From Morella rubra (taxonomy: Eukaryota; Streptophyta; Magnoliopsida; Fagales; Myricaceae): a stretch of DNA of 64,000 bases. Under the pieces are notes generated by a model that did no database searches, was not told the DNA's origin, and saw only the letters and a program-made list of their open reading frames with translations. The translations under genes were made by a program, and so were the position numbers. Positions 58,479 through 64,000 of the stretch are shown in pieces; position 1 is the first letter of the stretch; each line of letters opens with the position of its first letter. Where the stretch lies: assembly GCA_003952965.2 (NCBI GenBank), contig CM025855.1, positions 7,721,459 through 7,785,458 on the forward strand. Reading direction: 5' to 3'.

Positions 58479-60779
58479 TCAATCAATCACGTATGACCCA
58501 TCAACGATCGATGCAGCATTAGAAATTAACTCTGCAAAAAAACAAATGTATCAACAATTAGCTCATAAAAAATTTTAATAAAGTGAAAGTAGAAATGTAA
58601 AATGTTGTATATACCTATATCCATCATATAACTAGAGGGATCTTCTGTCCCATCAGTAACTTCAGATTCGTTATCCTCTTTATCATCAGCAGAATGTATG
58701 ACCTTGGATGTCAACCAATTTTGAGCACAAATGAGTCCTTCCGCCGTCTTTGGTGCCAACGAACTCCGGAAAGAATCTAATACTCGACCCCCCGTGCTGA
58801 AGACAGACTCTGAAGGCACTGTAGTGATAGGGATGGCAAGAACATCTCGAGAAATTCGTGCAAGAACGGGAAATTTTGGTGCATTCACTCTCCACCAATT
58901 GAGATATCAAAATTAGGATCTCTGGGCTCAATATCCTCCATTAAATATCTCTCCACTTCAGACTTGCTATCCAGCAAATTCTGTTGCGCCTTAAATTGTG
59001 TGAATTCCATGTAAAGAGGATCATCTATTGATGCACTAGATGACCCAACAAAATCAAGCTGGCCTTGACTTACAGATACGCTCCCACTGCTAGATGACCC
59101 ATCCATATTACATACTCTGTAAACAACTGATCCAAGGTCCCTCTTACAAGACTAGTCATCTTTGCACCTAACTCCACCCCCAAAGCCTTCTTGAACCAAA
59201 AGTCCAAGTATATAACCTTGTATTGTGGATCAAGTACCGCTGCAACAAACAATAATCTGTTAACCTTGGTCAAATCACCCCAATATTTATCATACTTGAT
59301 TTGCATTTTTTTTGCCATGTCTGCCAAGAACAAATCCCCACTAGCTGCATATTTTCCCAAATGCATATGAATTTTGGCTAGTTCTGCAAAAAATAAGTTT
59401 GCTGTCACCGTATTCGAAGCAGATATTCGAACCGTCACTTCATAGAAGAGCGCCAAAAACTTCGTAAAATGTCTCACACGCTCCCAATCCTCAAATCCAG
59501 GGGGACCCAGTCCCTTCCTCCCATGCCCTCTTCACGCAGAAAGCTTATAAGAATTCCATCTTCTGCCAACATATCCTCAAAAACTCTCTGATATTTCTCA
59601 GCTGCATCAACATAATATACGTTGAATTCCAACGAGTAGGAACATCAAGCTGCAAAAATCCCTCATGGGAAACTTCCTCTTCGCTACACATTTCTTAAAC
59701 CCATCCATTCGACCGGGAGATGACTTAACATACTTGACCAAGTTCCTTACCTTGGCCACAGAATCATCCAACTCCTTCAACCCATCTTGCACAATTAAAT
59801 TCAAGATATGTGCACAACATCTCATATGCAAACAATCATGATTACAAACTATTTTTCCAGGCCGAAACCCCAAAAGCAATTGTCTACTCTTTACATGTTC
59901 AATGGCTGTATCATTAGAGGAGGCATTATCGACAGTGATTGTAAGGATTCTATCAATCCCCCATTCCGACATACAATCCTCCAATTCCATCCCAACTGTC
60001 GAGCCCTTATGATCTGACACCTTAGAGAAGGCAAGTATCTTTTTGTGCAAGTTCCAAGTACTATCAATGAAGTGTGCAGTGACAGACATATAATTCATAT
60101 TTTGGACTGATGTCCATGTGTCAGTGGTGAAACAAACTCGGGGTCTATTGAGTAAGATACTAGCCTTCAGTTTAGCCTTCTCTTCCAAGTAAAGTTTCAT
60201 ACAGTCTTTCATTACTGTAATTCGAGATGGCACTTTAAATCGGGGCTCGAGGGTATAAATCATCTCCTTGAACCCATCCTTACTTACTATTCTAAAAGGA
60301 AGCTCATCCACAATTATAAATTTGGCAATAGAAGCTCTAATAGCCTTGGGATTATATGAGTCTATCTTCATCACTCCCACTGATCCACTACTTGCCCCCT
60401 TGATATCAAAAGTCAATTTCTGTTGAGAACTATCCAATTTACTTTGAGTTCTCTTATACATTACACATGCCTTTAAGTGGGATCTCATAGCCGAAGTCCC
60501 TTGATCTTTGTGGTGACACCCAGTTTTATGACCACAATGGTTGCACTTGGCCAATGGTTTGTTTGGGTCAACTACTGGTAGTATCCTAGTGAAATGTTCC
60601 CACATCGGGGATGGATTGGAAACCTTTCTTCTTTTGGGGGTAGGGTCACTTGTCTCAGTTTGTTGTGCCTCTACATCTATAATTGGTATCTCACCAATTG
60701 TAGGTGTAGCCGTTGAGGCAGGGGTAAATAAATTGGGGGTTGTGGATTGCGAAGATGCAATCGGAGTTTGATGATCCAT
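58479..60779 (-). pseudogene. BED zinc-finger hAT transposase, frameshifted
   Basis: Starts MDHQTPIAS right after a TTTCAG acceptor. The BED finger is CNHCG ... MRSHLKAC. It is followed by the hAT core (FTTDTWTSVQNMNYMSVTAHFID, ILTITVDNASSND, RCCAHILNLIVQDGLKE). VPTRWNST is in another frame (about 59,611-59,646), so a frameshift precedes it near 59,665. A DUF4413-like part lies at 59,140-59,477. The Dimer_Tnp_hAT C-terminus (VNAPKFPVLARISRDVLAIP, SESVFSTGGRVLD) is in a further frame, with a possible last intron (58,537-58,617). At least three frame breaks mean no functional transposase. The type is that of RICESLEEPER/DAYSLEEPER relatives. Confidence 0.85.
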
Positions 60780-62108
60780 CTGAAATAAAGACACAAAATA
60801 ACATACACCTCGATCAAACATACACCTCAATTAAACATACACCTCAATTAAACATACACTTCAATGCATTTAGAAATATTTCATGACTTACAAAATACTA
60901 GAACTAAGTCTTTCAATCAAACATATATGAGGAACCAAAAAATTTAATACGGGAAAAAATCCCAAAAAAATACGATTTAATTTAATCTAATGTTTTCCCT
61001 CATCATCTGATGTAGACACAGATTAGGCTACTTCAAAACTGTACTTGAGTGCCAACTGGGGAAAATACGTAGAATGACATCATCATATGGGGATGGAACT
61101 GAAATTCTTGGCTTCCATTTAGCTTCCACAAAAACAGTTAGTTTGTACTCTATTTAAAGTCTCAAGTTTGAAACCTATTAAGTACTTCCAATCCTTTAAA
61201 GCTACCTCTCGAGCCATTGACCTGATAAATACTTGGTTTGTGTAGAATGAAAGGACAAATAAATCTTAATTAAGATCAGTTGAGATGCATCTAAGCTGAC
61301 ATATATACCCTGCTTTTAAAGAGAGCAAGCATAACTTGTCCTTAAATTAATACAGTCCATTTACATACCAGGGTGGAAGTAACTTGTTTTTTTTTCTTTT
61401 AAATAAAGATGATACCTCCAAATTTTATTTAAAATCCTCATTTATCGTTGAAAAATACCTTGGTTTCATCCAAAACTAAACACTCTAAAAAAAACAAAAC
61501 AAAGGACTAAAAATAACAAAAACAATACCTACAAACCAAAAACGTACAAAACCGTAGCCCTAAAATCTATTATTTGCAAAGCCTAACTTTTCAAGACGCA
61601 GAATCTCTGATAATAGTGAATCAAATATCTTTCTAAATTAGATTATCTTCTCCACTAAATGAAAGAAAGAAAGAAAAAAAAAACAGACAACAAATATTGA
61701 TCATTTTGCAGAAAGAATGGCAGGGAGCGCCTGTGGCACCTCAAAATTCAGAGAATAGATAGTTCAATGCTCCTTAATTATATGTTAAAGCCGGTTTTAT
61801 GTCTTATGATTCTTCTCAACATCCAGAGAATTAATAGATAGTTCAATGCACACAAGTGGAAGCTGCCAAATCATTGACCCTTGGGCTGAAGCCGCAGACA
61901 GCAGAACTTAAATAGTGTGTGAAGCAGTGAAGGTATAAACAAACTAATTGTTTTTGTACATATGTGTGCCATATTCACTTTTACATTTGATTTCTGGAAA
62001 AAGAATACGACATGAAAGACCCACCATGCCATCAGTAAGCTCGAATGAAAATAATAAGTTTCCCCATCTAACTCGTTCAACAAGATTGCAAGAGTGTAAC
62101 AGCAAGAC

Positions 62109-62270
62109 CAATCATACAATTCCTCCTAAACTCTTAATAAAAGTATTCATAATCACCACTGTCAATCATACAATTCCTCCTAAACTCTTAATAAAAGTAT
62201 TCATAATCACCACTGCCAATCATACAATTCCTCCTAAACTCTTAATAAAAGTATTCATAATCACCACTGT
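62109..62270. repeat. 54-bp tandem repeat, three copies
   Basis: The unit begins CAATCATACAATTCCTCC and ends ATAATCACCACTG, at 62,109, 62,163 and 62,217. The copies are almost identical, differing at GTC/GCC near the junction. The length is divisible by three, so the frame stays open on the + strand, but this is non-coding DNA of the hAT element. Confidence 0.9.
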
Positions 62271-62499
62271 CAATCCCTGGAATGTTCAAAACAGTTCTCC
62301 TCCAGTAGAGACTACTTGCAATCTTAACAGATCATCACTAAAAGAAATCAAATTCAAGATAATTATCCGAACCTTTCTGATGAGGAGCAGGTGCAGTGGC
62401 AGCAGCCTTTTCGCTTGTTGATGCTGTTGGAGCAGGTACTCTTTCAATCTCGAAGGGCTTCGGGATCTCAGGTGGAGTAGCACAACGTATCAATGCCCA

Positions 62500-62690
62500 A
62501 TTCTCAGGTTGGGGGAGGCCGAAGGGGGAGGGGAAATTAGGGGCAGAGGGCTGCGGCTGGGGGGGGCTCGGGGGCGGGGGAGGCCGGAGGGGGAGGGGAA
62601 ATGCTGTGGGCTTGCGGGCTGCGGCGATGGGGGGGACTCGGGGGAGGGGAGGGGAAAGAGAGGAAAAGGATTTAGGGAGGGGGAGGGCAA
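62500..62690 (+). other. G-rich tract with quadruplex-forming potential
   Basis: Many G-runs of 3-8 bases on the + strand, with two imperfect tandem units (GAGGCCGAAGGGGGAGGGGA near 62,514 and GAGGCCGGAGGGGGAGGGGA near 62,579). It lies in the 5' part of the hAT element relative to the transposase gene. Confidence 0.75.
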
Positions 62691-63543
62691 CAACTAAACG
62701 ACGTCGTCCTATTGAAAATGGGACGACGTCGTTTTAAGACAAAAGGGGGAAAAAATAAAAAAGGCCGGAACCGGATTTTCCGCCGAACCGGCGGAAAATT
62801 CCGCTTCCGGTTCCGCTTCCGTTAGTATCCCAGCACGACCTCCGGCTCCGGTTCCTGAAAGAGGCGGAGCTTATCTTACCGGAACCGGTGACGGAGACGG
62901 AGCCGGACCTCCGCCGGCAGCCGGACCGGACTTGCAGGCCTAGATATTATAAAGCCATTTAAAACTTTTTAAATCTTCAAAACAAGAGGTAAAATAGTTC
63001 ATGCAAGTTTTGAAGAAATATGCAAGTGTGTGGTTCAAATCCTTGTTAAAGATGAAGTCTTAGAGTTACAAAGATTACCCTAACATCTTGAGTCTTCACT
63101 TTAAGAGCACTTTCATTGAAGGGATGTTGCTTGATCGCTTCGTGCTCATTTTGGATCCGTTTTGCTTCACATCTCAATTACTTCTATTGTATATCATCAA
63201 AACATTGATTGTGACTAAAAGCCAACAATCTCCCCTTTTTGATGATGACAATAAATTAATTGATCTTCCTTTTGTTGATCTTGTCTCCCCTAACTTTTGT
63301 ACTTTGATGTGGGGTTTTAGACATTTTAATACCTCAATGACAAAATGTTAGCATATAATATGAAAGGATTGCATATGAATAATAAAGAGCTTTCATATCA
63401 TTGAAGCAGTACATCAAAGTTTCAAAGGGGTGCAGAGATACAAAAAGAGACTATTCTCTCCCCCTTTGTCATCATAAAAAGGAAATACATAAAGAAAGAA
63501 AAATACATAAGTAAAGAAAAATACAAAATACAAATGAAATGCA

Positions 63544-63900
63544 TATGCTATGAAAATCATGGAGGAGGAAAGCGGGCCATAAAAGTCCTCATCTCTGCAA
63601 AGAACTGCCTCTGCTCCTCTTGCATAGAAGTAACACTCTCCTGAAGGAACTTCTTCTGCGCCTCATGCATAGCAGTCATCCTCTCCTCAAAAGCAGTGAA
63701 TCGAGTATCAAAGGAAGAGGTAGGGTCGGAACTCTGGTAGGTGAAGGAATAATGGGAGGATCATCAGCCAATCAGCATCTACATCAAACTCCATCGCCTC
63801 AGCATCTACCTTCTCACCCTCAGGCTCATCCTCAGCCTCAGCCACATCAACATCTTCATCCTCATCACTATCCTGACGCTTTGGCACCAAGTATTTCTGG
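63544..63900 (-). pseudogene. Retroelement/transposon ORF remnant (acidic linker plus coiled coil)
   Basis: On the minus strand it reads VPKRQDSDEDEDVDVAEAED (acidic). After a frame break it reads a coiled-coil segment with DTRFTAFEERMTAMHEAQK and ends MARFPPP then stop. The design resembles the tail of the ORF at 29.3-29.7 kb (DSRVGATMKATLQPFERRM), so both may come from the plant-transposon-protein family. It continues beyond or near the window edge. Confidence 0.4.
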
Positions 63901-64000
63901 AAGTCCTTCTATAACCCATCGGGTTAGGACCGTAGTGTCAAATTGTTCACACTTGGTCAAAGTGTCTCGCTCTCGAGAACTGAGTGCAACCCCAAAATAT

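Larger units (their letters stand above)
58066..62942 (-). mobile_element. hAT transposon, 4.9 kb, TSD GATATTAT
   Basis: The left end is TAGGGGTGAATAG. The right end on the minus strand is TAGGCCTGCAAGT, matching the short imperfect termini of hAT elements. An 8-bp duplication GATATTAT flanks it (58,058-58,065 and 62,943-62,950), the hAT-specific length. Both subterminal regions are rich in GCGGAA/TTCCGC motifs (about 58,140-58,215 and 62,765-62,900). The transposase gene lies on the minus strand and is frameshifted. Confidence 0.9.
57056..63300. mobile_element. Retroelement-like repeat, interrupted by a hAT transposon
   Basis: The left part carries CCCAAGAGGGGGTGAATTGG and TTAGGTGGTTTGGCAAACCC, then CCTACATCCACC. 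The right part, after the hAT element, carries CAATCTCCCCTTTTTGATG. I associate this wording with abundant plant retroelement repeats, probably LTR-type. The exact ends, LTR pair and coding domains could not be defined. A gag-side ORF remnant follows at 63.5-63.9 kb. Confidence 0.4.

Overview
This window is nuclear DNA of a flowering plant. The evidence is AT-rich intergenic DNA, spliced genes with GT-AG introns, three plant-specific families (a PIN auxin carrier, a NOD26-like aquaporin, a WVD2-like TPX2 protein) and plant-type CACTA and hAT transposons. Four well-supported host genes in 64 kb is a low density, so the genome is probably medium to large. I cannot name the species. No prokaryotic, organellar or viral genome features were seen.

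Layout. 1-263 is the end of a CACTA transposon with GCGGCGGT-type subterminal repeats. 264-5,569 is intergenic and holds a fold-back MITE. 5,570-6,025 (+) is a small secreted proline-rich protein, probably GPI-anchored. 8,287-13,844 (-) is a nine-exon WVD2-like/TPX2 microtubule-associated protein of 649 aa. 14-20 kb is intergenic with several fold-back MITEs. 20,088-21,872 (-) is a five-exon NIP subgroup I aquaporin of 270 aa. 24,364-32,000 is a 7.6-kb CACTA element with a 3-bp TAT target duplication. It has about 48 GATCGATC-core palindromes in arrays, one readable spliced Ptta/En/Spm-type gene, a truncated TNP2 remnant (DUF4216) and a broken plant-transposon-protein ORF. 35,172-37,103 is a 966-bp tandem duplication whose copies look identical by eye.

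39,855-42,786 (-) is a six-exon PIN3-type auxin efflux carrier of 659 aa. Its promoter and upstream DNA (42.85-47.6 kb) are duplicated as a shuffled mosaic. 53.2-56.25 kb holds three decayed F-box gene copies on the + strand. The module upstream of the first copy recurs, inverted, at 22.8-23.35 kb. 56.4-64 kb is a transposon nest: a fold-back MITE, then a retroelement-like repeat interrupted by a hAT element (58,066-62,942, TSD GATATTAT) with a frameshifted BED-finger transposase.

The host genes are independent plant genes: auxin transport, solute channel, microtubule binding and cell surface. I see no operon-like or biosynthetic cluster. The most unusual material is the palindrome-rich composite CACTA element, the mosaic duplication of the PIN upstream region and the F-box graveyard. 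Exon boundaries were placed by hand from reading frame, splice consensus and family knowledge. All family calls come from recognition, not database search.
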